A stretch of 42,893 bases of DNA, taken from NCBI GenBank assembly GCA_028281765.1, contig JANQJF010000007.1, forward strand, positions 1-42,893, given 5' to 3'. The DNA is from Planctomycetota bacterium. GTDB taxonomy: Bacteria; Planctomycetota; UBA1135; UBA2386. A program made the translations under genes and the position numbers. The notes below the pieces were generated by a model. It was not told where the DNA came from, did no database searches, and saw only the letters and a list, made by a program, of their open reading frames with translations. This document shows, piece by piece, positions 7,901-16,849 of the stretch (its first letter is position 1; each line of letters begins with the position of its first letter).

Positions 7901-8966
7901 GACCGGTGGCGTCTACTCGCCGTACATCATCTCGCCGTGGCTCGCCGGTAAGGTCCTGCCGCAGTTCGAGGACGACGGCATCCAGGTCAACAACGCGTTC
8001 TGGGACAACCGCGTGAACTTCCACCTCAACGCCGGGGTGCAAGACCTGTTCACGGGTGGCCTGCTCGGCACGATTGCGCTGCCGCTGCTCGCCGACTTCC
8101 AGACGACTTGCGATTCGGCCGACCTGCCCGCGGGCTTCGGCTTCATCGCCAACGGCTTCAACGGCTGGCAGATCTCGCTGAGTGTCCAGTCGTCGCCGTC
8201 GCCGAACTTCCGCGTGTTCTCGGGTGGCGCTCCTGACCAGTGTGTCAGCAGCGAAGACCCGGGCTGGACGCAGGCCTCCGGCCAAGTCGGCGTCGGTGTG
8301 CAAGGCGACAACTCGGTCTACTGGATCATGGCGGACTTCCTGAAGCGCCAGACCGTCGCGACCAGCGGCTTCATCGAGCTCAACAACCCGCACCGCATGC
8401 CAGACGGATTCGACGCCGAAGATCCGCGCCTCGGTCCCTACGACAACACCCTCGCGGCCCTGAACGGTGTCTACCTGCCGGACTTCGAGTGGCACTTCGA
8501 ACCGCCGCTGAGCTCGCTGCCGAGCGGCACGGGTCTCGTGCCCGAGTTCCGCGCGGCGAGCAACGTCACGACCGAGAACTGGAACGGCACGAGCACGGGT
8601 CCGCTCGACTCGGCCGGCACCGCGGCCGGGATCGCGAACCCCGCGTTCCCGCTCAACCCGCTCGTCGCGGGTGACGCGCACATCCGGAAGTACGACCGCC
8701 GGCCGTTCAACGGCACGCAGCGGAACTACTGGACGCACTACTACACGCAGCACCTGACGCGCTACACGTCCGACGTCCAGGAGCTGATGTCCAACAACTT
8801 CCTGAACGGCTTCGCGGGTCCGAACGCGAACGACACGTTCACCAACGAGGAAGTGCAGTACTTCAACTGGCGATTCGTGATGACCGCGAACACCGAGGTG
8901 TCCCCACCGGTGTCGCCGGGCGTCGAATCGTTCGCCCTCAGCTACCGCTTCGAGAGGGTCCAGTGA
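4974..8966 (+). CDS. LpA: giant type I lipoprotein with Ig-like (Big_5-type) repeats
   Basis: LpA has 1330 residues from the ATG chosen, which places a signal peptide with lipobox LLGGC about 36 residues in; an upstream GTG at 4896 would bury the signal. Ser/Gly residues follow the lipidated cysteine. Two Ig-like blocks of the Big_5/SbsA type are visible, near residues 175-330 (VPRNAALRLKFSES) and 510-670 (GAIVRFSKPVALETV, IRDLAGNPIDF). A distinctive block at about 815-875 (REIDMSL, DVEQLYWAP, FFDIFD, LGHSEFRP) recurs in LpC. The last strand, SPGVESFALSYRF, resembles the ends of the other five lipoproteins. I recognise no enzyme motif. It is probably an outer-membrane-anchored surface or periplasmic structural protein. 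LpB follows after 98 bases and is in the same direction. Confidence 0.85.
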   Translation: MKSATTCSATHLPLGSSWFGRASALGLIGLLTLLGGCSSGGSSGAGAATPQSEQDDVPDNTGNVELLEIQYGRLVDVYGLERTSTGGLALKIFQRDVVIGPEIQDERPTGSLLEDSEVQFDFLAADPETLQPVLLIPREIGSDDFNRLFDRLDDGNKLVNAGVFGQDVATQPYAVVPRNAALRLKFSESLGINETFFVTQDEPVNPDDRPVVTGVRNTEAIQLLTIVGDPLDDDDEGDFRLLDSRIIPRGDEVIIDPVFLGTEGVEYETRNNAAGMPESSDQLTANIRIAIALEGPLSISGIRAEDGSQFVGRNHTGALSVIRDFRSGNSQDSSPDLSGGFIRDAEPPRLVGAIPFLLEAVEDFDPSTQILTLFKNGRQHEVDRGDILRIVDQNSGAAFLTEVSGEPDDDTGRPEVQHVRVPVRRIEGLSGINPVLRSDYPANPANAAGEAWLRQNAPRAVLLAEFTARRFNTETGGFYGDDPTNFLTFTPEPLPQAAGFDPFPGQPSLPNVNISPFAGAIVRFSKPVALETVKAFDTFFFATRDVLSPEAIEAFKDEYSLSDEQFNLDKFITPHLVDARNFDESGSQTTLRLQPVKGFYLDDAMREVSPPDFIDIDPSNGDDPIGGDPADPHPGLVPERYSGGSVATTTLPYFLHIVGGLNGIRDLAGNPIDFQSETGGVDQLAIPFFLDGRTREDGSPYFENNLVVNIVRRFQTKDEDEQPSLYRIGGDPNEYPFPMDDIFGAVSVTADGRLVSRPASRVTKIVDNLNQQPPPGQETLLRWCPLTFSGEGTQASNSAAVAFGAGIQNPNNPWGARLQTVWREIDMSLSRVDPFDFNLDVEQLYWAPLTTASIFFDIFDNVSLYLGHSEFRPEPCVGQFTALPVFTNSGLKPRFDDNYANNPAATGTGQDIELKPAPHAAYEGAEFTINPPEAILEPNGINRFLPLPEFQKPYFVWRDETSPLQGGMTRQGDDTTTGGVYSPYIISPWLAGKVLPQFEDDGIQVNNAFWDNRVNFHLNAGVQDLFTGGLLGTIALPLLADFQTTCDSADLPAGFGFIANGFNGWQISLSVQSSPSPNFRVFSGGAPDQCVSSEDPGWTQASGQVGVGVQGDNSVYWIMADFLKRQTVATSGFIELNNPHRMPDGFDAEDPRLGPYDNTLAALNGVYLPDFEWHFEPPLSSLPSGTGLVPEFRAASNVTTENWNGTSTGPLDSAGTAAGIANPAFPLNPLVAGDAHIRKYDRRPFNGTQRNYWTHYYTQHLTRYTSDVQELMSNNFLNGFAGPNANDTFTNEEVQYFNWRFVMTANTEVSPPVSPGVESFALSYRFERVQ

Positions 8967-9064
8967 TGCGCTCTCGAATCCGTCCCGAATCCCCTGCTGG
9001 CAGTGCCGCGGAAGACGTCGCGGTTGGTTTCCGCGACTCTGACAACTCCCTGCGTTCGACAAAT

Positions 9065-12000
9065 ATGAACTCGTTCCAATCCTCTCCGATGTCTCGCCGA
9101 AGTGCCGCGCGCACGACGGCAGCGTTCTCGTTCGCGACGCTCTTCGCGTTGGCCGGCTGCTCCGGCGGTGGCTCGGACCCGAATGCGGTCCCGGGCACCA
9201 GTGGAGACTTCGTCGTGCTGCGGACGGAACCGGCCAACAACGGGCGGCTGTTCCTCAACGAGTCCATCTCGATCGACTTCTCGAACAGGGTCGATCTGGA
9301 TTCTGCCGACCTCAACACGGTTGCGTTCCAGGTGTTCGACCTGAACGGCACCGCTCTGACCGAGCAGCCGCAGGGCAACTTCGAACTGGATCGCACGCCG
9401 GGTGACGCGGACGTCGGCCGGCGGCTGAAGTTCTCGCCGCTGTTCCCGACCAACGACACGTTCGACAACGGTGGCTTCCGCCCCGGTCGTCGTTACATCG
9501 TTCAGCTGGTCTCGGGTGAAGAGGCGACGACTCTGCGGGACGGTTCGGACCGCCAGCGTCCCCTGGCGAAGCCGGCGTCGTTCGAGTTCACGACGGCCGA
9601 CGGAACCACTCCGTTCGAATTGTTCCGCGACACGCTGCCGGGTGGCCCACGCCGCACCGGCTTCTCGGTCTCGCAGGGTGACCCGTCGCCGCTGAGCCTC
9701 CTCGGGCACGCGGCCGTCGAGGTCCGGCTGTCGTTCAACCAGCCGCTCAACCCGTCCACGGTGAACATCCCGACCAACTTGGATCCGGATCCGACGCGCC
9801 GCATCGGCACCGACAAGGGTCGGATCTTCATGCAGTACGACGATGCGGAGACCGGCGAGACGGACATCTGGATCCCGGCGACGGTCGAGCTCGAGTCGAA
9901 CACCCTCTCCGGCTCCACGGTCGTCCTGCGCCCGATCGGCATCCTGCCGAACAACGCGACGGTCACCGTCATCGTGCAGAGCACGGTCGAGGACATGTCC
10001 GGCGAGTCGAACATCTCGGATACGGCCTACTCGCCGGACTTCGCGAAGTTCACGACGCAGCAGCTGTTCGACCCGCAGTACGACGCGATCGTCGAGCGGT
10101 TCATCGCTACGAACAGCACGATCGACCTCGATGCGCCGATCCTCGAGCCGCTGGCCGCGATCCAGAACGGTCAGCTGAGTTCGACGTTCAACTTCGACGG
10201 TCAGCCCTCGACGCTCGACTACGAGCCGGCGGCGACCGAGACGATCCTCGACACCAACTTCACCCAGGTCGCGCCGCTCGGCTCGGAGCCGATCAACGTG
10301 GCGGGTGGCATCTTCCGCTTCCGGAACGTGACCATTCCGGCCGGTCGCATCGTGCGCGGTGTCGGCCCGAACCCGATGGTCTGGCTCGTCACGGGCAACT
10401 TCGAAGTCAACGGTCGACTCTCCGTCGACGGTGGTGACGGCGGCCGCGTGGACGTGCTCAACTCCGCGAACTTCCCGACGCCGGGTGGCATCGGTGTCTG
10501 CGGTGGTGGCAACGGTGGTCGTGGTTCCCCGAACTCGTCCGACCGCAGCATCCGCGGCGAGAACGGCTTCGGCCCCGGCCAGCGTCCGAACGACGGTGGT
10601 GTCGCCGGCGAAGCGTTCTGCGGCGGCGGCAGCGGCGCCTGCACGGGTGCCGGCGCCGGCGGTGGTTCGTTCTCGACGCAGGGCGACCCCGAGTTCAACG
10701 ACGGCAACGACGACTACGACCAGTGGCTCGGCCCCGGTGGCTCGCGCTGCGCAGCGGTCACGGGTGCGCCTTCGGGCGACCGTCCGTTCACCGACTCGCG
10801 TGACGACAACGACTTCTGGGGCGACGCGGTCAACGTCGCGGCCGGTGTCCGCGTCCGTGGTGAGCTGCTGATGCCGCAGGGCGGCGCCGGTGGTGGCGGT
10901 GGTGGCGACAAGGCCCCGAACTGCACGCTCGGCACGTCCGGCTTCATCAGTGACGAGAAGGGTGGCGGCGGTGGCGCCGGCGCTGGCGTTCTGATCATTC
11001 AGGCGCTCGGCACCGTTATCATCGGCCCCCAAGGTCACATCTCCGCCAACGGCGGCAACGGTGGGGGCGGCGAGCAAGCCGGCTCCAACAACCGCGGTGG
11101 TGGCGGTGGTGGCGGCTCCGGCGGCCTCGTCGTGATCATGGCGGCCGGTGGCCTCGACATCGAGAAGCACGGCGACCCCTACGTCGACGACGACATCCCG
11201 GGCGGCTCGAACGACTTCGCGATCACCGCGGATGGCGGTATCGGTGAGCAGGGCGAGTTCCAAGACGAGGAGATCGCCGACAAGTACCAGGGCTACAACT
11301 CGAACTTCCAGATCAACTCGGCCACCGGCGGTTTCGGCGGCATGGGTGTGGTTCAGATCCTGGTCCAGCCGAACGACGAAGACGCCGACAACACGGGCAG
11401 CAAGCTCGACGACTCGATCGTCTTCCGCAACAACGGTGGCGTGATCACCGACCCGGCCGAGCGCATCCGCATGATCGGGTGGCGTGGTTGGGCCGATGAG
11501 TCCGGCAACCGGATCGACGACTTCGGCAACCCGATCACGGCGCTCGGTGACGGCGACATCCGCCCGGCACCGATCCTGATGCCGTTGCCGTTCGGTGCTC
11601 GTTCCCGCGCGCAGTCGCGCTGGATCGATCTCGGCGCCGTCGCGCGTCGCTCCGGCGGCAACCCGGGTCCGAACTACGTCAACTCGGCGACCGAGCCGCA
11701 GCCGGACTACGAGTTCGGTGGCGTGCGCACGTCGACCGTTCCGGACGCGTGCCTCGCGGCGGGCGACACGGGTGAATTCGGCTACGCGGACTGGGACACG
11801 AGCGGCAACCGCGTCATCCCGGTCGTGGTCGGCGCCCAGTCGTTCTCGAACCTGCAGGCCAACCAGACGTTCAACAACTCGCCGGCGTTCCGCATGACGG
11901 TGGTGTCGCCGGAGCTCGCCGCACAGCCGGCGAACCGCTACGCGCACTACCGCGCCGAACTGCTGAACGGTTCGAACAGCGTCGTCGCGGACTTCCGCCT

Positions 12001-12433
12001 CCTCGGCCACACCACGAGTGCCGGTGCGACGGATCTCTTCCTCGACGCCAACGGAACGATTCCGAGCGATGCGACCCAGGTCCGCATCGTCCAGAAGTTC
12101 TACAACCTCACGACGGACGGTCAGATCGGCCTCGGTTCGTTCGACGCGGTCAACTCCCGTCCGCGTTCGAACGTGCGCGTCGGGTTCGCGTTCCACGTCG
12201 ACCCGACGATCGTGCCGCCAACCGGCCAGCCGGACCTGCTGCGTTACCCGCGCGAAGGGTTCAGCTCGGACGTCGCGTGCCTGCGCGCCGCGATGGCGGC
12301 CGCCGGACACCGCCCGACGTACGTGAAGTGGGATGTCCTGTTCGATCAGCGCTTCAGCCAGCCGAGCGCGCCGATCGTCCCGAACATGCCTTCGCAGTCT
12401 CTCGACGACCTCGTGCTCCCGTTCCGCTTCTGA
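9065..12433 (+). CDS. LpB: type II lipoprotein with Ig-like repeats and a glycine-rich strand-loop module
   Basis: LpB is 1122 residues from the ATG at 9065, giving the signal peptide ending in lipobox ALAGC; in-frame starts at 8963 and 9089 are alternatives. Two Ig-like blocks cover roughly residues 40-180 (LFLNESISIDFSNRV) and 215-330 (VEVRLSFNQPLNPST). A linker segment, VTIPAGRIVRGVGPNPM, opens a long glycine-rich region (about 445-780) in which short hydrophobic strands (GAGVLIIQALG, SGGLVVIMAAGG) alternate with loops such as ANGGNGGGG. This pattern recurs in LpE and LpF and suggests stacked strands with glycine loops, as in surface adhesins. A C-terminal beta segment follows. LpD is a shorter relative. 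No catalytic motif was seen; a cell-surface structural or adhesive role is inferred. Confidence 0.85.
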   Translation: MNSFQSSPMSRRSAARTTAAFSFATLFALAGCSGGGSDPNAVPGTSGDFVVLRTEPANNGRLFLNESISIDFSNRVDLDSADLNTVAFQVFDLNGTALTEQPQGNFELDRTPGDADVGRRLKFSPLFPTNDTFDNGGFRPGRRYIVQLVSGEEATTLRDGSDRQRPLAKPASFEFTTADGTTPFELFRDTLPGGPRRTGFSVSQGDPSPLSLLGHAAVEVRLSFNQPLNPSTVNIPTNLDPDPTRRIGTDKGRIFMQYDDAETGETDIWIPATVELESNTLSGSTVVLRPIGILPNNATVTVIVQSTVEDMSGESNISDTAYSPDFAKFTTQQLFDPQYDAIVERFIATNSTIDLDAPILEPLAAIQNGQLSSTFNFDGQPSTLDYEPAATETILDTNFTQVAPLGSEPINVAGGIFRFRNVTIPAGRIVRGVGPNPMVWLVTGNFEVNGRLSVDGGDGGRVDVLNSANFPTPGGIGVCGGGNGGRGSPNSSDRSIRGENGFGPGQRPNDGGVAGEAFCGGGSGACTGAGAGGGSFSTQGDPEFNDGNDDYDQWLGPGGSRCAAVTGAPSGDRPFTDSRDDNDFWGDAVNVAAGVRVRGELLMPQGGAGGGGGGDKAPNCTLGTSGFISDEKGGGGGAGAGVLIIQALGTVIIGPQGHISANGGNGGGGEQAGSNNRGGGGGGGSGGLVVIMAAGGLDIEKHGDPYVDDDIPGGSNDFAITADGGIGEQGEFQDEEIADKYQGYNSNFQINSATGGFGGMGVVQILVQPNDEDADNTGSKLDDSIVFRNNGGVITDPAERIRMIGWRGWADESGNRIDDFGNPITALGDGDIRPAPILMPLPFGARSRAQSRWIDLGAVARRSGGNPGPNYVNSATEPQPDYEFGGVRTSTVPDACLAAGDTGEFGYADWDTSGNRVIPVVVGAQSFSNLQANQTFNNSPAFRMTVVSPELAAQPANRYAHYRAELLNGSNSVVADFRLLGHTTSAGATDLFLDANGTIPSDATQVRIVQKFYNLTTDGQIGLGSFDAVNSRPRSNVRVGFAFHVDPTIVPPTGQPDLLRYPREGFSSDVACLRAAMAAAGHRPTYVKWDVLFDQRFSQPSAPIVPNMPSQSLDDLVLPFRF

Positions 12434-12469
12434 TCGCGAAGCCAAGGCGAAGAAACAAAGGTCAGACCC

Positions 12470-15400
12470 ATGAAACTAGCCATAAATCCTTCCCGGTTCG
12501 TCACGGCGTCGGTTGCCGTGGCGGGCGCGCTGCTCTTCGCTGGATGCGATGGAAGCAGTGGTGGTGGCACCACGGGATCGCAGACGCAGATCTCGTCGCC
12601 AACTCTGATGTCGGTGAGCTACGGTCGTCTCGTCGACGTCTACTCGTACCAGCGCATCGACTCGGCCAACGCCGACCGGCGTGACACCGTGAACCGGCGT
12701 CCGGTGCTCATCGAGCGCAACGTCGTCGTCAGCTCCGAGGTCGAGACCGAAGAGCTCTACGACGCGATCGGTGGCGAGCGCCCGTCCGCGAACTACCGGT
12801 TCCTGCCGTTCAACACGGCCGTCGGACACGAGGAGCTGCTGATCCTCTGGGACGACCGCGACCCGCTCGAGGGCGCGCGATTCCAGGATGCGCTCGACAA
12901 GGCGCGCGGCACTCTCAGTGAGGTTCCGGCGTCGTTCCGCGGTCAGAACGTGCAGACCCGACCGATCCCGGTCGTGCCGCGGAACGCGGCGATCAAGCTG
13001 ACGTTCGACTCGAACCTGAACATCGACTCGACGTTCTTCGCGGCGAACCCGGCGGCGATCCAGCTGCTGCGCTTCATCGACGATCCGGGCAGCACGACGG
13101 CGCAGGCCGCGTTCCTGCCGGCGACCTTCCGAGTTCTGCCGTCCGGCGACGCGCTCGTCATCGACACGACGCTGATCGGTGGTGAGGCCGTCGGTTCGAA
13201 CGGTTCGACCGGCCTCGAGCCGAGTGGAGACCAGGTCACGGCGAACTTCCGAATCGCGATCCCGACCGATGGTGTCGCGGCGCGCGAGCTGAGCGTCAAG
13301 GCCGACGAAATCCCCGAGCTCAACGACGTCGACTCGAACGGGGACACCGCGGTCATCCGCGACTTCCGTTCGGGCAACCTCGACGACGGCCGCGTCGGCG
13401 CGCTCGCCGACGTCGAACCGCCGACGATCGTCGGTGAGTTCGACATGGGCCTGCTCGAAGTCGACCGCGCGACGGCTACCGTCCGTCTGAACAAGCGCAT
13501 CGACGCGCTGCGTCCGCAGAACTCGGTTGCGATCCGCGGCCGAATCCCGTTCGTCGACGGCGCGATCTCGCCGACGACCAACCTGCCGGGCGGCCGTTCG
13601 ACCGTGCCGACTCTGAACACGAACCAGACGCGCGAATCGCTGACGCATGGCGACATGATCATGCAAGACGTCGTGTCGCCGGTGACCGGTGAGATCGTGA
13701 CGATCCGCGCTGAGGTCATCGAGAACCTCGAGGTCGGCCGCAAGCTCGACGACGCCGAGTTCCCGGCTCCGGGCCTGACGCTCAACGGCACGCAAGGGCA
13801 CGAGCTGCCCGAGATGCGGTTGCGTCTCAGCACGGTGTCGGGCTTCGACTCGGCGGGCAACGAAGTGTTCATGAACGGCGACACCGTCAACCCGCTCGGG
13901 TCCGACTGCCGCGTCATCACGAACTACTACGAGTTCCTGCCGTACTCCGGTGAGTTCGGCGTCAGCGCTTCGGTGTCCGATTCGATCCACCGCTGGAAGT
14001 TCCTCGTGTTCGATCCCAGCCCGGTCGTGCCGGAAGGTGAGGTCGGGTTCGAGGGCGCGGTTCGCTTCGCCGATCCGCTCGGCTCGGTCGGTCTGCGCTT
14101 CAGCGAGCCGATGGACCTCGCGTCGATCAACACGCTCGACAACTACCTGTTCTCGACGGACGACGTGCACGTCGGCAACATCACGGACGTGCTTGCGAAT
14201 TCGCCCAAGGGCGCCTCGCTGTCGTTCCGCCCGTCGCGTCTCATCGACCAGAACCAGGACGGCACGCTGCTGAAGATCCTGCCGCCGATGGGGCACTACC
14301 ACGAGGAAGGCCAGCAGGAGCTCTACTGGTTCCACGCGGTCCTCGCGGGCGTGCAGGACCTGTCCGGCAACGACCTCGACATCTTCGATCGCCGGGCTCC
14401 GGCCGAGGACTTCCCGATCGAAGTGCGCCGCAACGGCCAGGTCGTGACGCAGCCGACGACGGTTCCGCTCGAGTCGTTCTCGGTGCAGTTCGAGATGCTC
14501 GAAGAAGCCCAGGACAACCTGGTCGGTTCGCGTGTCTTCCGCTTCGAGAACGTCGACGAGGACGGATCGGCGCCGGGTTCGGTCGACTTCTTCGGTCAGT
14601 TCCGCCTGGCCAACGGCCACCTCATCGCCGCCGAGACGACGCGCTTCAGCGCGAATGTCGATGGCACGAGCCTGGCGGGTGTCGAGCGCTTCCTCAAGGG
14701 TGAGTGCGTCGACCCGGCTCTGGGCAACACCGCGATCCTCAACAACTTCGCTGCGTCCGTCGGTGGCCCGCCGGGCATCGTCTACCAGACGCCGAGCGTC
14801 GTGAACTTGCGGACGCAGCCGTTCCCGACGGTGTTCCAGCCGCCGGGTCCGCCGGTCGAGTTCGGTGGCATCGCCGAGCCGCACGTGCGGCGTGGCTCCC
14901 GTCTGCAGGCGACGTACCGCGAGGACGACATGGGCCTCGAGTACCACCGCGCCGACCAGATGAACATCGACATCGAGCAGATGCACTGGGCGCCGTGGAA
15001 CGACCAGTCGGCGTTCTTCGATTCGTTCGATCGCTACTCGCTGCTGCTCGGTCACGGCGACAAGCGTCCGGACATGTCCTGGTATCACTACCTGCCGCCG
15101 GGCGATCCGCCGCCGCCGGAGGTCTGCGACCTGGAGTGCACCACGCTCAACAGTGGTCTCAGCGTTGTCTACAACGACAACATCCTCCAAGGCAGCGAGA
15201 TGAAGCGCGTCGTCGACGAAGCGACCTACGTCGTGAACCCGGCGCTCGCGTTCCGGTCGGGCAACGTGAAGTACGTCCCGTATCCGGAGTTCCAGACGAC
15301 CTACACGTGGCGCGATTCGCGTCTGGTCAGCTGGGACATGACCCTCGACGTCGCGATCGGCCTCGGTGGCGCGCGCGATCCGGGCACGGCCATCAGCGGT

Positions 15401-16573
15401 GATCGCACCGCGTCCGTGTCCTCGCCGTGGTGTCCGGACGACCCGTCGACTTCGGTCGATGGCGATCTCACCGGCTTCGACTTCCCGGTCGGTCAGTTCG
15501 TGCGTGACGCCGCCGACTTCCTCGGCGACCGCCAGCGCGACCACGACCCGATCGCGCTGCCGCTGCTGATGGAGTTCCGGATGTTCCCGGACGACACGGT
15601 GCAGGCCGCGTCGTCGAACAACCTGTTCCACATCGGCCACATCGGCCCGCAGTTCTCGGACATCGCCGGCAACCCGCCGGTGCCGAACGGGTACTACAAC
15701 GGTGGCCCGTTCATGACCCTGTTCGGCAACAACACGCAGGCGCACGCCGGCTGCACGAACGCTGAATGGCCGATCTACCGCGTTCACTCGACGGGCGGCA
15801 TCGACCTCGTCGACGGCAACGAGATCCTCATCGATCCGGACTTCCAGCCGACGGCCGTGGGCGGCGTCATTACGGACATCGGTCTCGGCGCGCTGCCGCA
15901 CACCGGCCTGTTCCGCACCGAGCCGGGTGACAGCCACGTCTACTGGGGCCAGGTCGACTTCGTGCGTCGCGTTTCGATGGCCACGGGTGGCTTCTTCGAC
16001 TCGCTGCGTCCGAACCGGCACGGTTTCCCGGCCGGCGAAGAAGTCGAAGGCATGGCGGCCGCCGATGCGGATCTGCCGCAGTTCGATGGCGCCCAGGTTG
16101 GCGTCGGCGACCTCGTCGTCGTCCTCGATCCGCCGAACCAAGTCGGTGGCGCGACGATGAACGTCGAGATCCGTGGTGCGCAGCAGATCGGTCCCGACGG
16201 TGTCGAGCCGACGATCTACACGCCGGTCTCGCTCAGCAACGAGCAGGGCCAGCAGATCGTTCCGGGTGACGACAACCCGCTGACGCGTGGCAACCTGCTG
16301 AACGCCAACTACTCGTGCGAGGCCTACCGCTACGCGACGAGTGGTGCGACGGCTCCGGGCCAGCAGCCCGGCGAGCCGCGCGTGCCGGCCACCGGCCTCA
16401 CCCCGTATGCCCGCACCGAGAACCTCGATGACATCCGGGACGTCCGGGGCGTGCTGCCGCGCTTCCTGAACTTCCGCCTCGTCATGGAGAACAACATCAG
16501 CTCGACGCCGAACGTGTCGCCGTCGCTGCGCGGCATGTCGATCGTGTATCGCATGCGTTCGCTGACCGACTGA
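12470..16573 (+). CDS. LpC: giant type I lipoprotein, paralogue of LpA
   Basis: The 1367-residue LpC starts at an ATG with a signal peptide and lipobox LFAGC. It parallels LpA along its length: SYGRLVDVYSYQR (LpA: YGRLVDVYGLER), VVPRNAAIKLTF (VVPRNAALRLKF), VIRDFRSGNLDD (VIRDFRSGNSQD), DIEQMHWAP (DVEQLYWAP), LGHGDKRP (LGHSEFRP), IALPLLMEF (IALPLLADF) and VYWGQVDFVRR (VYWIMADFLKR). Ig-like blocks lie near residues 165-300 and 540-640 (SVGLRFSEPMDLASI, VQDLSGNDLD). The C-terminus ends in SPSLRGMSIVYRM. Only 36 bases separate it from LpB, so LpB and LpC are likely co-transcribed. Stem-loops follow its stop. The function is unknown; it is most likely an exported structural protein. Confidence 0.85.
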   Translation: MKLAINPSRFVTASVAVAGALLFAGCDGSSGGGTTGSQTQISSPTLMSVSYGRLVDVYSYQRIDSANADRRDTVNRRPVLIERNVVVSSEVETEELYDAIGGERPSANYRFLPFNTAVGHEELLILWDDRDPLEGARFQDALDKARGTLSEVPASFRGQNVQTRPIPVVPRNAAIKLTFDSNLNIDSTFFAANPAAIQLLRFIDDPGSTTAQAAFLPATFRVLPSGDALVIDTTLIGGEAVGSNGSTGLEPSGDQVTANFRIAIPTDGVAARELSVKADEIPELNDVDSNGDTAVIRDFRSGNLDDGRVGALADVEPPTIVGEFDMGLLEVDRATATVRLNKRIDALRPQNSVAIRGRIPFVDGAISPTTNLPGGRSTVPTLNTNQTRESLTHGDMIMQDVVSPVTGEIVTIRAEVIENLEVGRKLDDAEFPAPGLTLNGTQGHELPEMRLRLSTVSGFDSAGNEVFMNGDTVNPLGSDCRVITNYYEFLPYSGEFGVSASVSDSIHRWKFLVFDPSPVVPEGEVGFEGAVRFADPLGSVGLRFSEPMDLASINTLDNYLFSTDDVHVGNITDVLANSPKGASLSFRPSRLIDQNQDGTLLKILPPMGHYHEEGQQELYWFHAVLAGVQDLSGNDLDIFDRRAPAEDFPIEVRRNGQVVTQPTTVPLESFSVQFEMLEEAQDNLVGSRVFRFENVDEDGSAPGSVDFFGQFRLANGHLIAAETTRFSANVDGTSLAGVERFLKGECVDPALGNTAILNNFAASVGGPPGIVYQTPSVVNLRTQPFPTVFQPPGPPVEFGGIAEPHVRRGSRLQATYREDDMGLEYHRADQMNIDIEQMHWAPWNDQSAFFDSFDRYSLLLGHGDKRPDMSWYHYLPPGDPPPPEVCDLECTTLNSGLSVVYNDNILQGSEMKRVVDEATYVVNPALAFRSGNVKYVPYPEFQTTYTWRDSRLVSWDMTLDVAIGLGGARDPGTAISGDRTASVSSPWCPDDPSTSVDGDLTGFDFPVGQFVRDAADFLGDRQRDHDPIALPLLMEFRMFPDDTVQAASSNNLFHIGHIGPQFSDIAGNPPVPNGYYNGGPFMTLFGNNTQAHAGCTNAEWPIYRVHSTGGIDLVDGNEILIDPDFQPTAVGGVITDIGLGALPHTGLFRTEPGDSHVYWGQVDFVRRVSMATGGFFDSLRPNRHGFPAGEEVEGMAAADADLPQFDGAQVGVGDLVVVLDPPNQVGGATMNVEIRGAQQIGPDGVEPTIYTPVSLSNEQGQQIVPGDDNPLTRGNLLNANYSCEAYRYATSGATAPGQQPGEPRVPATGLTPYARTENLDDIRDVRGVLPRFLNFRLVMENNISSTPNVSPSLRGMSIVYRMRSLTD

Positions 16574-16587
16574 TGCGGTCGACAGGC

Positions 16588-16607
16588 GGATCCGGTTCGC
16601 CGGATCC
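16588..16607 (+). terminator. Hairpin with TTCG tetraloop after LpC
   Basis: A perfect 8-bp stem, GGATCCGG with CCGGATCC, closes a TTCG loop 14 bases after the LpC stop. UUCG loops are exceptionally stable in RNA. It lacks its own T tract, so it may act together with the stem at 16614-16640 or protect the 3' end of the message. Confidence 0.55.
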
Positions 16608-16613
16608 CTCGAG

Positions 16614-16640
16614 GGCGGGCACTCCGACGGGGTGCTCGCC
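16614..16640 (+). terminator. Probable rho-independent terminator after LpC
   Basis: A 9-bp stem with one G-U wobble (GGCGGGCAC with GTGCTCGCC) has a 9-base loop and is followed by the T-rich stretch TTCGTTCGTTTC. A further GC palindrome (16652-16667, CGGGCCC-GA-GGGCCCG) follows. The position between LpC and LpD suggests that the LpA-LpC unit ends here. Confidence 0.6.
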
Positions 16641-16849
16641 TTCGTTCGTTTCGGGCCCGAGGGCCCGTTCTCACGTTCACCAACGCGGGTTGTACGACTT
16701 CGCGACAACCCCCGCGCTGGGGAGTTCCTCGGCTCCCAGGCGCCTTCTGGGGCCCGTCTCGGCGCTTTCTGGATCGATCGGAACGTGGATTTCGGGAAGC
16801 CATGCCCGGATGCCGATCGTTTAAGCGCGTCTCGCCTCATATCCTCCAT

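Noticed and set aside
10440..11150. Repeated GGTGGC-type sequence in LpB considered as a CRISPR or tandem DNA repeat
   Set aside because: The repeats are in frame, irregular in length and explained by glycine codons; there are no constant repeats with unique spacers.
8942..12445. A long minus-strand open frame opposite LpB
   Set aside because: The plus-strand frame has a lipobox, Ig-like blocks and a glycine-rich module; the antisense translation is a composition artefact.
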